This document shows positions 38,479 to 47,977 of a stretch of DNA of 64,000 nucleotides, in pieces. The stretch is from positions 2,046,001 through 2,110,000 of the forward strand of contig NZ_JBEPOO010000001.1 of the NCBI RefSeq assembly GCF_040546815.1. The letters run 5' to 3'. This stretch comes from Devosia sp. 2618 (lineage in GTDB: Bacteria; Pseudomonadota; Alphaproteobacteria; Rhizobiales; Devosiaceae). The notes under the pieces are model-generated. The model saw nothing but the letters and a program-made list of their open reading frames with translations. It had not been told where the DNA came from and did not search any database. Made by a program: the position numbers and the translations under genes. Positions within the stretch are counted from its first letter, which is position 1. Each line of letters starts with the position of its first letter.

Positions 38479-40124
38479 TTAGACAGCGCCCGCGATGTGA
38501 TCGGCATTGCGAAATGCCAATGCCATCACCGTGAGCACGGGATTGAAGCCCCCATTGGTGGGGTGCAAAGCGGCGTCGGATACGAACAGGTTGTCATGGC
38601 CCCAGACACGTCCATATCCGTCGGTTACGGAATTGCGCGGATCATCGCCCATTCGACAGGTTCCAGCTTGATGCTGTCCCCCTGACAGGCGCGGAACGGC
38701 GGGTGCGCCCCAGACCTGCTCGGCTCCAGCCGCGTGTAGCCAATCCTTTGCCCGATCCAGCATGAAGTTTGCCGAGCGGACTGTCGCTTGATGGGCCTGC
38801 CCTTCCAGCCGCACCACGGGAAGCCCGAACCTATCGCGCACAACCGGATCGATGGAAACCTTACAGGTCGGGCTCGGGATTTCATGAACCGGGCCCTTGA
38901 CCTGAACCACACGCTGATAGGCGTGCCGCATGAAGTCCTTGGCACCCTGCCCCCAATTGCGCATGCCGGGTGGCATGGCCGAATTCCAGAAGATGGCGGG
39001 GAGCATCACAAAGTCATCTGCGAGCATGCCACCGCCAATGATGCCGGGGTTGCCGTGGTTATAGTCGCAGGTGGCTGTCGTCACGCCCGGCCCCGACCAT
39101 CCGATACGATGTCGTCGAAGAGGCCAAAGGCGGTCGGATAATAGTGGCCTTGCAGACTAAGCCCCACTTGGCCGTGGTCATTGCCTATGCCTTGTGGGTG
39201 GTGCCGTGACTTGGAGTTCAGCAGGAGGCGCGCCGTTTCAATCGCACCAGCGCACAGGATAACCTGATCAGCGGTGGCGACGTGACGCTCGGGACCCGTG
39301 GTGTCATCTACGAGGTAACTTATCCCGACAATGTTCCCGCGCGCGTCACAGTCGATCTGCTCCACGACGGCGCCGGTGACAAGTTCACAATTTCCCGTGA
39401 CGAGCGCCCGCGGCAGCATGGTGTTTTGCGTGCCGTTTTTGCCGTCGCTCGGGCACGGGAAACCGACACATGAGCCGCACTCAATGCAGGCTGCGCGGCC
39501 GTCGCGTGGAACACTGTTGACGAGCAATGGTGGTGCAAAAACATTAAGTCCTAGCGCAGCGGCGCCTTGTCGTAACCTGGCAGATCCGGGGTTACTCGGC
39601 ATTGGCGGCATAGGATATCGGTCTGCGCGCGCGGGTTGCTGGACTGGTCCTGCCGCATCGCCGCTGACACCGACTTCCCATTCCGCGCGCTGGTAGTAAG
39701 GCGCCAGGTCCTCATACGAGATTGGCCAATCGACAAGGCTGGACCCTTCCGGCACGCCATAGCGTGTCGCCATCCGAAAATCGTCTGGCAGGAACCGCCA
39801 TGCAAGGCCGCCATAGACCAGCGTGCCACCACCGACTACGGCGGCATTGTTGTGATAACCAGGCTGGTGCGGCGCCAATATCTGCTCTCGGCCATCTGGT
39901 GTCACCAGAACACGCGGGTTGCCTACCACGTCGGGACCGGCATTGTGGCCATAGGGCGAGAAGCGTTGGTTGCGCAGATGGTCGCGATGACCCGACGTTG
40001 CATAGTCAGCCATGGGGCCGCGCTCGACGAGCAGAACGCGCCGTCCCGCCTCGGCCAAAACCGCGGCCACGATGTTGCCGGATGCGCCGGCGCCGACAAT
40101 GATTGCATCGTAATGTGAGCTCAT
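38479..40124 (-). pseudogene. GMC-family dehydrogenase large subunit, interrupted by a frameshift
   Basis: Two leftward frames together encode one GMC flavoprotein. The N-terminal 347 residues (40124-39081) hold the FAD motif DAIIVGAGASGNIVAAVLAE and cysteine-bearing CIECGSCVGFPC. The C-terminal 201 residues (39084-38479) hold GGQHQAGTCRMGDDP and NLFVSDAALHPTNGGFNPVLT. The first frame stops in a G/C-rich run near 39081-39096. A -1 shift there would join DGRG to PGVTTATCDY. The halves overlap by GTGA. A missing G, an assembly error or programmed frameshifting are all possible. The family is the gluconate/glucoside dehydrogenase large subunit, next to its small subunit. Confidence 0.82.
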
Positions 40125-40516
40125 TTGGCGCCCTTGCTTCTCGGCGGACCGCTTGGTCCTTCAGGTAGACCATGGCGATAGCCCATCATGGTCCATGACC
40201 CTGCCCCGGCATTGCCGCCATTGTCAGGGTCCGCGTAAAATCCCTCTGAAGTGATTGTTACCAGCCGCTGGAACCAAGGCGTCGCCTCCAGCGCCTGCAG
40301 CATTTGGTCTTGTCTGTCGGACGTCAGCTGACAAAAGTCCGGGCAGGCCCCCGCCAAGTCCGAGAACCCTGCCCAAATGGGCAGAGCGTCGGCAGGATTG
40401 GCTACCAAAAACCCTTCAACATAGCGATCCGTCCCAAGGGCCTTGGCACCCGGATCACGGTCGCCCGGGATAATCCGGTCAACCACGGCTGCAAGCAATT
40501 GGGACTTTTCGACCAT
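40121..40516 (-). CDS. Gluconate 2-dehydrogenase subunit 3-family protein
   Basis: A 131-residue small subunit: AAVVDRIIPGDRDPGAKALG, WFQRLVTITSEGFYADPDNGGN and GSWTMMGYRHG are the family hallmarks. It overlaps the GMC large-subunit gene by 4 bp, as in membrane-linked gluconate and glucoside-3-dehydrogenases. No Tat signal is evident, unlike many homologues, so export may depend on another partner or be absent. Confidence 0.87.
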   Translation of the reverse strand: MVEKSQLLAAVVDRIIPGDRDPGAKALGTDRYVEGFLVANPADALPIWAGFSDLAGACPDFCQLTSDRQDQMLQALEATPWFQRLVTITSEGFYADPDNGGNAGAGSWTMMGYRHGLPEGPSGPPRSKGAK

Positions 40517-40539
40517 GACTGGGTGCTTTCCGGTTCGCC

Positions 40540-41646
40540 TTAAACGAAGCGCACGCAGATTGGTGTGCCAGCCTCAACCGGTTCACCACCCGGGGTGAGT
40601 TTGCCTGTTGCCGGGTCGAGGCGGAATGGCACGAGATTGTCGCTGTCCTGATTGGCGGCGATGAGGAATTGCCCGTTCGAGCTGACCTCAAAATTCCGAG
40701 GGATTTCGCCCCGGGTGCTTTCGTGGCCGATCGCGGTCAATCTGCCGGTCTCGGCATCGACGGCGTAGATGGCCAGCGAGTTGTGGCCCCGGTTCGACCC
40801 ATAGAGGAACTTGCCGTCCGGCGTGATCTGGACCTCAGCGCAGGAGGTTTTGCCCGTATAGCCTTCGGGCAATGTCGAAAGTGTCTGGAGTTCGATAAGT
40901 CCGCCTGTCGCCTTGTCATAGGCATAGGCCGTCATGGTCGAGTTGAGTTCGTTGATCAGATAGGCGAACCGCCCCTTGGGATGCATGACCAATTGGCGCG
41001 GACCGGCGCCTGGCTTGACGCTGACGAAGGGCTGTTGGGCGGGTTTGACCGAACCGTTTGACGTATCAAGTTCATAGACCATGACCTTGTCCATGCCGAG
41101 GTCGGGCACATAGACAAAGCGCCCCTGGCCATCGAACTCAACAGCGTGTGCGTGTGGGCCTATCTGGCGGACTGGATCAATGCTGGTGCCCGCATGCTGA
41201 ACGAAAGCGCATTCGTCGCCAAGCGAGCCATCGGCCTCGATATTGTAGCCAATGAAGCTCCCGCTGGCGAAGTTGGCGACGAATACAAACTTGCCGGTCT
41301 TGTCGAGAATGATGTGGCAAGGGTCCGTGCCCATGGACGGCTTGTCGTTGAGGAAGGTGAGTTCGCCGGTCTCCTGGTCGATGCGATAGGCGCTCAGCCC
41401 GCCGCCGAACTGGCCTTTCCATTCCTTCATTTCGTTGACGCAGTAGAGAAACTCGCGCTTGGCATCGAAGCACAAATAGGACGCGTTCCGGACGCCCTCG
41501 GTAATTCCGGCAAGGGTGAGGCTGGCGGTCGCAGGATCGAAGCGAAAACGGTAGATGCCCTTCCCCTTGCCATCAAGAAGCTGGCCAGTACCAAAGCGGA
41601 TCTGCTCGCTATAGGTGCCCACATAGACAAGGTTTTCGATCGACAT
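40540..41646 (-). CDS. Lactonase family (beta-propeller) protein
   Basis: A 368-residue seven-bladed propeller of the Pgl/YbhE lactonase type, with repeating blades such as GPHAHAVEFDGQGRFVYVPDLGMDKV and CAEVQITPDGKFLYGSNRGHNSLAIY. Members hydrolyse 6-phosphogluconolactone or other sugar lactones. Placement after a GMC sugar dehydrogenase fits hydrolysis of the lactone product. It lacks a signal peptide and should be cytoplasmic. Confidence 0.87.
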   Translation of the reverse strand: MSIENLVYVGTYSEQIRFGTGQLLDGKGKGIYRFRFDPATASLTLAGITEGVRNASYLCFDAKREFLYCVNEMKEWKGQFGGGLSAYRIDQETGELTFLNDKPSMGTDPCHIILDKTGKFVFVANFASGSFIGYNIEADGSLGDECAFVQHAGTSIDPVRQIGPHAHAVEFDGQGRFVYVPDLGMDKVMVYELDTSNGSVKPAQQPFVSVKPGAGPRQLVMHPKGRFAYLINELNSTMTAYAYDKATGGLIELQTLSTLPEGYTGKTSCAEVQITPDGKFLYGSNRGHNSLAIYAVDAETGRLTAIGHESTRGEIPRNFEVSSNGQFLIAANQDSDNLVPFRLDPATGKLTPGGEPVEAGTPICVRFV

Positions 41647-41663
41647 AATTCAGGCTCTCTCAG

Positions 41664-42620
41664 TTAGAATACTGGAATTTCGGGTGAATATTGCAGGGTT
41701 GAATCGCCCAAGACGACGGCCTTGACGAAGCCGCGGGGCTTGCTGGCAAGAGCTGCAAAAGCGTCGTCTACCTGGCTCAGCGAAAAGGTGTGGCTAGCCA
41801 TGCCATGCAGGTCGAGTTTGCCGCGCGCCATCAAATCGAGGGCACGGCGCATGCAGTCCATTCGGTAGTCGACCCGGCGCTCATGGCCGTTGACCACTTC
41901 GAGGGCCTTGTAGTTCCACATCTGCATATCGACAGAGCGGTCACCGCCCTGGTGGTAGCCCAGGATGGTCAGGCGGCCGTGCTCGCGGGTGAGTTCCCCG
42001 GCCGAACGCAATCCTTCGGGCGTGCCGGTCCCCTCGACGACCAGATCGAATTTGTCCAATCCGCGTTGTGTCACTTCCGCTGGCGAAAGGCTCAGGCCAC
42101 AGCCGGCGCTCAGTCCTGCGGCACGGGCATCCTCGCGAATGTCGATCCCGACAATCTCGGCGGCGCCCCTAAGGGCGAGCAGCTTGGTCATCAGCTGACC
42201 CATAAAGCCCATGCCGACAACAGCGATCCGGTCGCCTAGCTCGACCGTGGTTCGGCGGGCGGCGCTCATCGCGCAGGCCAGTGGCTCACCAAAAGCGAGA
42301 TCCATCTCGACCGCGTCGGGAATGCGGAGCACCCGTTCCGCAGGCGCGACCGCAAAGTCGGAAAAGCCGGCCTCAAACAAACCGGTCACGCGATCGCCGA
42401 CCGAGAATGCGGCAACGGCCGAACCGACGGCCACCACGTTCCCGGCGACTTCGTGTCCGAGAACAAGCGGCCTGTTGGCGCCATGCTCCCAGGTGTGAAG
42501 CTCTGATGCACAGATGCCAGACATCTGAACGCGGACCAGAACGTCGTTTTCGCCAAGAGCGGGCAGAGGCACATTGTCGACGCGTGACTGGCGCGGTCCG
42601 ATCAGCGATGCTCGTTTCAT
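41664..42620 (-). CDS. Zinc-dependent MDR-family alcohol dehydrogenase
   Basis: A 318-residue medium-chain dehydrogenase. It has catalytic-zinc ligands Cys in SGICASELH and the GHEVAGNVVAVGS motif, and the cofactor-binding VVGMGFMGQLMTKLLALRG. The four-cysteine structural-zinc loop is missing, making it shorter than typical 340-350-residue members. It is first in the leftward unit with lactonase and GMC genes, just after a strong terminator. Confidence 0.87.
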   Translation of the reverse strand: MKRASLIGPRQSRVDNVPLPALGENDVLVRVQMSGICASELHTWEHGANRPLVLGHEVAGNVVAVGSAVAAFSVGDRVTGLFEAGFSDFAVAPAERVLRIPDAVEMDLAFGEPLACAMSAARRTTVELGDRIAVVGMGFMGQLMTKLLALRGAAEIVGIDIREDARAAGLSAGCGLSLSPAEVTQRGLDKFDLVVEGTGTPEGLRSAGELTREHGRLTILGYHQGGDRSVDMQMWNYKALEVVNGHERRVDYRMDCMRRALDLMARGKLDLHGMASHTFSLSQVDDAFAALASKPRGFVKAVVLGDSTLQYSPEIPVF

Positions 42621-42633
42621 TCCTGCTCTCCGA

Positions 42634-42677
42634 CAAACAAAAAAACTGGCCCCGCTATGGGAGGATAGCGAGGCCAG
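42634..42677 (-). terminator. Strong leftward rho-independent terminator
   Basis: On the minus strand a 13-bp stem (arms 42665-42677 and 42646-42658, one T-G pair) with a 6-nt loop is followed by TTTTTTTG. It closes the transporter/isomerase transcript before the alcohol-dehydrogenase unit. Confidence 0.88.
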
Positions 42678-42689
42678 GCGCGTCAGACG

Positions 42690-43646
42690 TCACTCGACGG
42701 TGATGCCGACCTGCTTGCAGATGTCCTTGAGGTAATTGGCGCCAGCAACCGTCTCAGCGACAAACTCGTCGGTGGCGGTGATGTTGCGATAAACGCCTGG
42801 CGAGTCGCTGTTTGGACCGCGCGAAACGCCAGGTACGTCTTCGAGCTCCATCGAAATGGTGCCGTCATAGCCGACGTCCTTGAGCGCCTGGAACATAGCC
42901 AGCCAATCGATCTTGCCTTCACCTGGGCGCCAGTGAACGTTGGTCACGCCATCGTTGTCGGAGACGTGCAGGTGCTTGATGTGCTTGCCGAGACGATAGA
43001 CCGCAATGTCAGGGAAATCGCCGACCGGGAACGTGTGACTTGGGTCGAAGTTGATGCCCATCGCCGACGAACCGACATGCTCAAGCAGACGCAGCGCGCC
43101 GTCGGTGTTCGCCAGATAGCGAGCAGGATGTGGTTCAATTGTCAGGGTTACGCCAGCGTCGGCGCAATGCTGCGCACACTTCTTCAGGGACTCGACATAG
43201 TCGTTGTAGTTCTTGTCCCAGTCGACATTACGCGGCACGCCCCGGGTGGCGAACGTCTGCACCAGTGGCTTTGTGGTGATGCGTGGAATTTCCACCGCGT
43301 CCTTCATGGCGAAGGGGTGGCAGGAGACCATGTTGATCAGCTCCGAACCAAGTTCAGCGCCAACTTCAACGGTACGCTTCCAATGCTCAACGGCCGCGGC
43401 GCGCTTGCCGGCGTCGGCGCTGGAGAGATCGTGTGGCGTCGAGACGAACTGCGAGATGGCAATGCCTTCGCTCTGCAGGCAGGCCTTGAGTTCCTTGATC
43501 TTGGTCGGCGTGTAGTATTCCGTAAGATAGGTCTTGTTCCAGCCGATCAGCTCGATCGACTTAAAGCCAAGGCCCGCTACGCGCCTGATGCAGTCCTCGT
43601 ACGGTGGATCCCACTGGAACGGCCAGGACGAAGCGCCAAATTTCAT
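42690..43646 (-). CDS. Sugar phosphate isomerase/epimerase-family TIM barrel
   Basis: A 318-residue AP-endonuclease-2-like TIM barrel. Probable metal ligands are Glu in TLTIEPHPAR, Asp and His in GINFDPSHTF, and Glu in ISMELEDVPG, the E-D-H-E set of xylose-isomerase-like enzymes. Members isomerise or epimerise sugars or cleave 3-keto-glycosides. It is the last gene of the binding-protein/permease operon and just before the terminator at 42634-42677. Confidence 0.85.
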   Translation of the reverse strand: MKFGASSWPFQWDPPYEDCIRRVAGLGFKSIELIGWNKTYLTEYYTPTKIKELKACLQSEGIAISQFVSTPHDLSSADAGKRAAAVEHWKRTVEVGAELGSELINMVSCHPFAMKDAVEIPRITTKPLVQTFATRGVPRNVDWDKNYNDYVESLKKCAQHCADAGVTLTIEPHPARYLANTDGALRLLEHVGSSAMGINFDPSHTFPVGDFPDIAVYRLGKHIKHLHVSDNDGVTNVHWRPGEGKIDWLAMFQALKDVGYDGTISMELEDVPGVSRGPNSDSPGVYRNITATDEFVAETVAGANYLKDICKQVGITVE

Positions 43647-43716
43647 TTTAGTTTCTCCATAGATTGACAGTCAGCCGCATTCGACAGGTGGTCGCCTGCG
43701 GATCAGGTGGCGAAGG

Positions 43717-44604
43717 TCAGCCTTTGACGGCGCCTCCGAGCAGCCCCTGCACGATGAAGCGCTGCATGAAGAGGAAGAAGATCAGGACGGGCAGCGACAC
43801 GATCGAACCGCCGGCCATCATCAAGTCCCACCGCAGCGTGAACTCTTCCTGGAAACTGGCCAGACCGAGCGGCAGCGTGCGAAGCGATTGGGACTGCAAG
43901 AACACCAGGGCGAACAGGAACTCGTTCCAAGCCTGGATGAAGGTGTACATTGCCACGGCTGCGATGCCCGGCCCGACGAGGGGCAAGATCACCTTGTGCA
44001 GCGTCGACATCAGGGACGCCCCATCGACGGCAGCCGCGTCTTCGAGCTCAGTCGGAATGGCCGCAAAAAAGCTGCGCAGCATCCAGATCGAGAAGGGCAA
44101 GGAGAACGCGGTGTAGGCGATGATGAGGGCAATGTGCGTGTTGAATAGGCCCAGCGCCTTGATGATCGCAAACAGCGGCAGCACCAGCATGATGTGCGGG
44201 AACATCTGGGTAATCAGCAGCATCAGGCCGAAAGCCTTGCGGCCTTTGAACTCAAGCCGGGCGATGGCGTAGGCGGCGTAGATCGCGACAAAGACCGTAA
44301 AAAGCGTCGTCAATCCGGCGATATAGAAGCTGTTCCAGAAGTAGAGCGGAAACGGCGTATTGAACCAGACGTTGACGTAGTTTTCCCAGGTCCAGACATT
44401 GGGCAAGAGCGTCATGTCGCGGGCAAACAGCTCACTCTGTCCCTTGAACGAGGACAGGAACATCCACAGCAAGGGAAAGAGGATCACCACCATGGCGAAT
44501 AGCAGCGCCACATAGGCCAGCAGCAGGCCGACGACTTTGCGATTGAACCAGCCAGAGCGGGTTGGGGTGACGTCACCCATGTTCGTCATGACAACGTCAG
44601 CCAT
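43717..44604 (-). CDS. Carbohydrate ABC transporter permease (MalG-type)
   Basis: A 295-residue CUT1 permease with six hydrophobic helices and the EAA loop ELEDAAAVDGASLMSTLHKVILPLVGPG. An N-terminal cytoplasmic tail precedes the first helix (VVGLLLAYVALLFAMVVILFP). It overlaps the MalF-type gene by 8 bp and forms the channel with it. Confidence 0.92.
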   Translation of the reverse strand: MADVVMTNMGDVTPTRSGWFNRKVVGLLLAYVALLFAMVVILFPLLWMFLSSFKGQSELFARDMTLLPNVWTWENYVNVWFNTPFPLYFWNSFYIAGLTTLFTVFVAIYAAYAIARLEFKGRKAFGLMLLITQMFPHIMLVLPLFAIIKALGLFNTHIALIIAYTAFSLPFSIWMLRSFFAAIPTELEDAAAVDGASLMSTLHKVILPLVGPGIAAVAMYTFIQAWNEFLFALVFLQSQSLRTLPLGLASFQEEFTLRWDLMMAGGSIVSLPVLIFFLFMQRFIVQGLLGGAVKG

Positions 44605-45496
44605 TTTTACCAGCCCTCTTTAAGAAAAACACTTCGAGCGCCTGTTGAGCCAGACCCAGAGAGACCAGCAGCACCATCATCAGGACGCCGATGGCAGAGG
44701 CGTAGCCGAGCTGCGTGGCCCAGAATGCCTTGGTGTAGACCATGATAGCCAAGGTCTGCGTGGCGCCGCCCGGTCCACCGCCGGTCAGCAGATAGACGAT
44801 GTCAAAGCTCTGGAAGGTCCAGATGGCGCTGATCAGAACGATGATCATGCTTTGGGGGCGGATGAAGTTGAACGTCACATAGAAGAAGCGCTGGATGGGG
44901 TTCGCGCCGTCGACGCGGGACGCTTCGAGCACCTCTTTGGGCACGTTTTGCAGGGCGGCCAGAAGCACCACCGTCATCAGTGGATAGAGTTTCCAGACCT
45001 GCACCGCGATAACCGATGGCATTGCGGCCTCAGGCGTCGAGAGCCACTGAATGGGTTCGCTGATGATGCCCAACTTCATGAGCACGAAGTTCGCCACGCC
45101 AAACTGACCGTTGTAGAACCACTTCCACAGCAGCGCCGTCACCACGTTGGGGACCACCCATGGAATCAGGAACATCGCACGCAGGAACGCACGTCCCCGA
45201 ATTTCCATGTTCAGAAGCAGCGCCAGGCCGAGCGAAATTATGTAGGCGATGACGACCGAGCCAATGGTCCACTGGAAGGTGTGGATCGTTGAGCTCCAGA
45301 ATTCTGGATCGCTGGTCAGCGCCCTGAGGTAGTGGCGAGCACCGACGAATGCTGTTGGGTTTGGTCTGATCAGGTTCTGGCTTTGGACACTCAGGATCAG
45401 CGCCTGAATGAGGGGCACTACGTTGAGTAGCGTCACCAGCAGCAAGGCAGGCAGAACCAAAAGATAGCCAAAACGGGCGCGCTGCTTCTGAAGCAC
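44597..45496 (-). CDS. Carbohydrate ABC transporter permease (MalF-type)
   Basis: A 299-residue CUT1 permease: first helix YLLVLPALLLVTLLNVVPLI, several further helices, and EAA loop EVLEASRVDGANPIQRFFYVTFNFIRP. It lies 72 bp after the binding-protein gene, separated from it by a perfect hairpin at 45528-45551. Confidence 0.92.
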   Translation of the reverse strand: MLQKQRARFGYLLVLPALLLVTLLNVVPLIQALILSVQSQNLIRPNPTAFVGARHYLRALTSDPEFWSSTIHTFQWTIGSVVIAYIISLGLALLLNMEIRGRAFLRAMFLIPWVVPNVVTALLWKWFYNGQFGVANFVLMKLGIISEPIQWLSTPEAAMPSVIAVQVWKLYPLMTVVLLAALQNVPKEVLEASRVDGANPIQRFFYVTFNFIRPQSMIIVLISAIWTFQSFDIVYLLTGGGPGGATQTLAIMVYTKAFWATQLGYASAIGVLMMVLLVSLGLAQQALEVFFLKRAGKNG

Positions 45497-45527
45497 AGGG
45501 CCGCCTCCGGTTTAAATTGGAGTAAGT

Positions 45528-45551
45528 TGACTGGCGCCCAAGGGCGCCAGT
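45528..45551 (-). terminator. Intercistronic hairpin between binding protein and permease genes
   Basis: GACTGGCGCCC (45528-45538) and GGGCGCCAGTC (45541-45551) are perfect inverted 11-mers around AA. There is no T-run. Such structures behind binding-protein genes usually protect the upstream message or attenuate read-through, giving more receptor than permease. Confidence 0.75.
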
Positions 45552-45568
45552 CGGGATGCCGTGGCAGC

Positions 45569-46885
45569 CTATTCTTCCCAGAGGGCGGCCATTTTGGCCT
45601 GCGCGTCGTCGATAGCCTGGGCAGGTGTCTTCTGGCCGATGACCACTTCGTTGACGGGGGCGGCGAACATCTTCTCGCCGTCGATCACGCCCATTTCGGG
45701 AACACCTGTTCCTGGGTAGGCGAAGTCGGTGGTGTAGGGGATAACCTTGGCCAGCATTTCCTGCATCAGCGGCTGTGACCGCGTCAGTTCCGAGTCGAAC
45801 TCCGACTTGAAGATCGGCCACAGCCCACCTGGGTTGGCGGCATAGAGTGGCTCGAGACGACCTGGCTGGGTGAACCAGTCAACAAAGGTCATCGCCGCTT
45901 CCTTGGCCGGGCTATAGTTCCACACGAACATCGGGTTGAAGAAGCCAGCGGTCAGCTTGGCTGCAGGGCCCTGCAAGGTTTCCAGAATACCGATTTTGTC
46001 GATCAGATCCGGGTTGCCGCGCTGGATTTCGCCGATCAGGACGCCAGTGCCCATGCCGAATGCTGCCCGCCCCTGCTGGAAGAACGTGTGCGCATCTGGG
46101 GTATCCCAGGAGCCGATGCCCTCGGGCGTCACTTTGTGCTTCGTGGCGAAGTCGGTGAGATATGTCAGAGCGCGGATATTGGCGTCGCGTGCCGTGGTGC
46201 CGAACACCAGGTTGCCATCCTTGTCGAGAATGGAACCACCGGCCTGGAACATGAAGCCCATAAAGAAGTGCTGGGTAATGTGGAAGTTGCCGGCCGGGAA
46301 CGACAGACCATAGACGCCGTTTGCCGGATCATTGAGCGCAATGGCCGCTGCCTGGAATTCGTCCCAGTTGGTTGGCGGCTTGATGCCCTTGGCTTCAAGC
46401 AGATCCTTGCGGTAGTAAATCGCGCGTGGATCGAGATTGTAGGGCACGCCCCAATAGTGGTCGTTCCAGAAGAATTTCTTGTAGGCGAATTCGTTGACGA
46501 CGTCTTTAAGGCGACCGCTGGTCTCCCAAGACTTGATCAGGTCATCCATCTCGGCCATCTGGCCCAGAGCCGCGAACTGCAGCGGATGATAGGAGTATGC
46601 CTCGGCCACGTCGGGCATCAACTGCCCCTGCACCGCGGTGAGGAACTTGGGGTAGACCAAGTTGCCAGAAACCGGCTCGTTCACAACCTTGATGCCAGGA
46701 TGTTCAGCCTCGAACTGCGCAAGAATTGGCAACAGCGCGGCCTGCAATTCCGGCGTATTCAACCGCACTGACCAGAACGTCAGAGTGGTTGCATCCTGCG
46801 AAAATGCGCCGCGGGTCCCCAGTGCAAAAAGCGCACCAGCGCCTAGCACAAGACTCTGACGCCTTGTTAATTTCAGGTCAGACAT
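45569..46885 (-). CDS. Carbohydrate ABC transporter substrate-binding protein
   Basis: A 438-residue MalE/UgpB-type receptor. The start at 46885 (MSDLKLTRRQSLVLGAGALF) gives a Tat-like signal with twin arginine and a cut near GAFSQD. The mature part contains LTFWSVRLN, YNLDPRAIYYRKDLLEAKGIK and AAMTFVDWFTQPG, normal for the family. It begins the leftward transporter operon and is divergent from a LysR gene. The imported sugar cannot be read from sequence. Confidence 0.92.
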   Translation of the reverse strand: MSDLKLTRRQSLVLGAGALFALGTRGAFSQDATTLTFWSVRLNTPELQAALLPILAQFEAEHPGIKVVNEPVSGNLVYPKFLTAVQGQLMPDVAEAYSYHPLQFAALGQMAEMDDLIKSWETSGRLKDVVNEFAYKKFFWNDHYWGVPYNLDPRAIYYRKDLLEAKGIKPPTNWDEFQAAAIALNDPANGVYGLSFPAGNFHITQHFFMGFMFQAGGSILDKDGNLVFGTTARDANIRALTYLTDFATKHKVTPEGIGSWDTPDAHTFFQQGRAAFGMGTGVLIGEIQRGNPDLIDKIGILETLQGPAAKLTAGFFNPMFVWNYSPAKEAAMTFVDWFTQPGRLEPLYAANPGGLWPIFKSEFDSELTRSQPLMQEMLAKVIPYTTDFAYPGTGVPEMGVIDGEKMFAAPVNEVVIGQKTPAQAIDDAQAKMAALWEE

Positions 46886-46962
46886 AGCTCCTCCGAGACT
46901 TCGTGTCCTCCGGCAACAGCTGATCTGCCGCCTCACGAAATGCATTAGTATGGCCTTCTTTT

Positions 46963-46978
46963 ATGCAATTTTTGCAAT
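46963..46978. promoter_or_regulatory. Putative LysR-type operator in the divergent region
   Basis: TGCAA-TTT-TTGCA (46964-46976) is a perfect dyad flanked by A and AT, lying between the binding-protein start (46885) and the LysR start (47064). The location fits regulation of both genes. Confidence 0.4.
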
Positions 46979-47063
46979 GATCGTGATAAAAATCGCATAG
47001 CGGACCTGCTACAAATGCATGACAAATGCCTTCCCCATTCGGAGAGCGAAGGAACGGAACGGC

Positions 47064-47954
47064 ATGGAACTCAAGCAATTGCGGGCTTTTGTAGAGGTGG
47101 CTGAACAGTTGCATTTCGGCTTGGCTGCCGAACACCTGCATCTGACCCAGTCACAGGTGAGCCGGCGCATTTCGCAGCTGGAAGAAAGCCTTGATTTGCA
47201 ACTTTTGGAACGCTCAAGCCGCGTCGTGAAGTTGACTGACGTCGGTCAGGCATTTTTGTCCGAAGCGGTGTCGGTGCTCGCGGCGGCAGAGAATGCAAAG
47301 CAGCGCGCTTTCTCCCGTGCGAGGGGCCGAAGAGGCACACTCAGAATTAGCGCCAACGACGCTGCAATGATCGGCAACCTGAACCCCGTGTTGCGGGCAT
47401 TCTATCGGAAATATCCCGACGTCCATTTCGCGTTTCAGGCCGGTGTCGACGACAGTTTGGGCAGGATAGAACTGCTCACCAATGACCTGGTTGATGTCGT
47501 ATTCTGTCACCCGCCCGCAGCCCGCTACATTGCCAACCTTGAGCGAATTGACATCGTTCGCGACCCGTTGATCGCCGTACTGCCTGGCCACCACCGACTG
47601 GCCAATGTCGGAACGATCGATCTGGCGGAACTGGCCAACGAGCCGTGGGTCATGTTCCCTCGTGAAGGCGACCCCCCGATTTACGACCGCATCATGGCCC
47701 TGTGCGAGCGGTCCGGCTTCACGCCAAAAGTGGTGCTTGAAACCGGCCGCATGCTCGCCCGCCTTGGCATTGTCGCTGGTGGTATCGGCGTCAATCTCGT
47801 GCACTCCGCGTGGCGCAACATGCCCTATCCAGGCGTTGCCTATGTTTCCGTCGAGCCGACGGACGATGTTGTCGTTTCGTGCTTCTGGCGTCGGGGAGAC
47901 AACAATTCGCTGCTACGAAATCTCGTTGAAATCGTTCGCATGCACGCCGTGTAA
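47064..47954 (+). CDS. LysR-family regulator
   Basis: A 296-residue regulator starting MELKQLRAFVEVAEQLHFGLAA, with HTH HLHLTQSQVSRRISQLEESL. The hydrophobic start and QLHFGLAAE pattern resemble the BenM/CatM-like LTTR branch. The frame is open to 47019, but 47064 gives the family-standard N-terminus. It heads the rightward unit isomerase-GMC-MalK and is divergent from the transporter operon. Confidence 0.9.
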   Translation: MELKQLRAFVEVAEQLHFGLAAEHLHLTQSQVSRRISQLEESLDLQLLERSSRVVKLTDVGQAFLSEAVSVLAAAENAKQRAFSRARGRRGTLRISANDAAMIGNLNPVLRAFYRKYPDVHFAFQAGVDDSLGRIELLTNDLVDVVFCHPPAARYIANLERIDIVRDPLIAVLPGHHRLANVGTIDLAELANEPWVMFPREGDPPIYDRIMALCERSGFTPKVVLETGRMLARLGIVAGGIGVNLVHSAWRNMPYPGVAYVSVEPTDDVVVSCFWRRGDNNSLLRNLVEIVRMHAV

Positions 47955-47977
47955 CGTCGAACTGGAACGCTCAGCCG

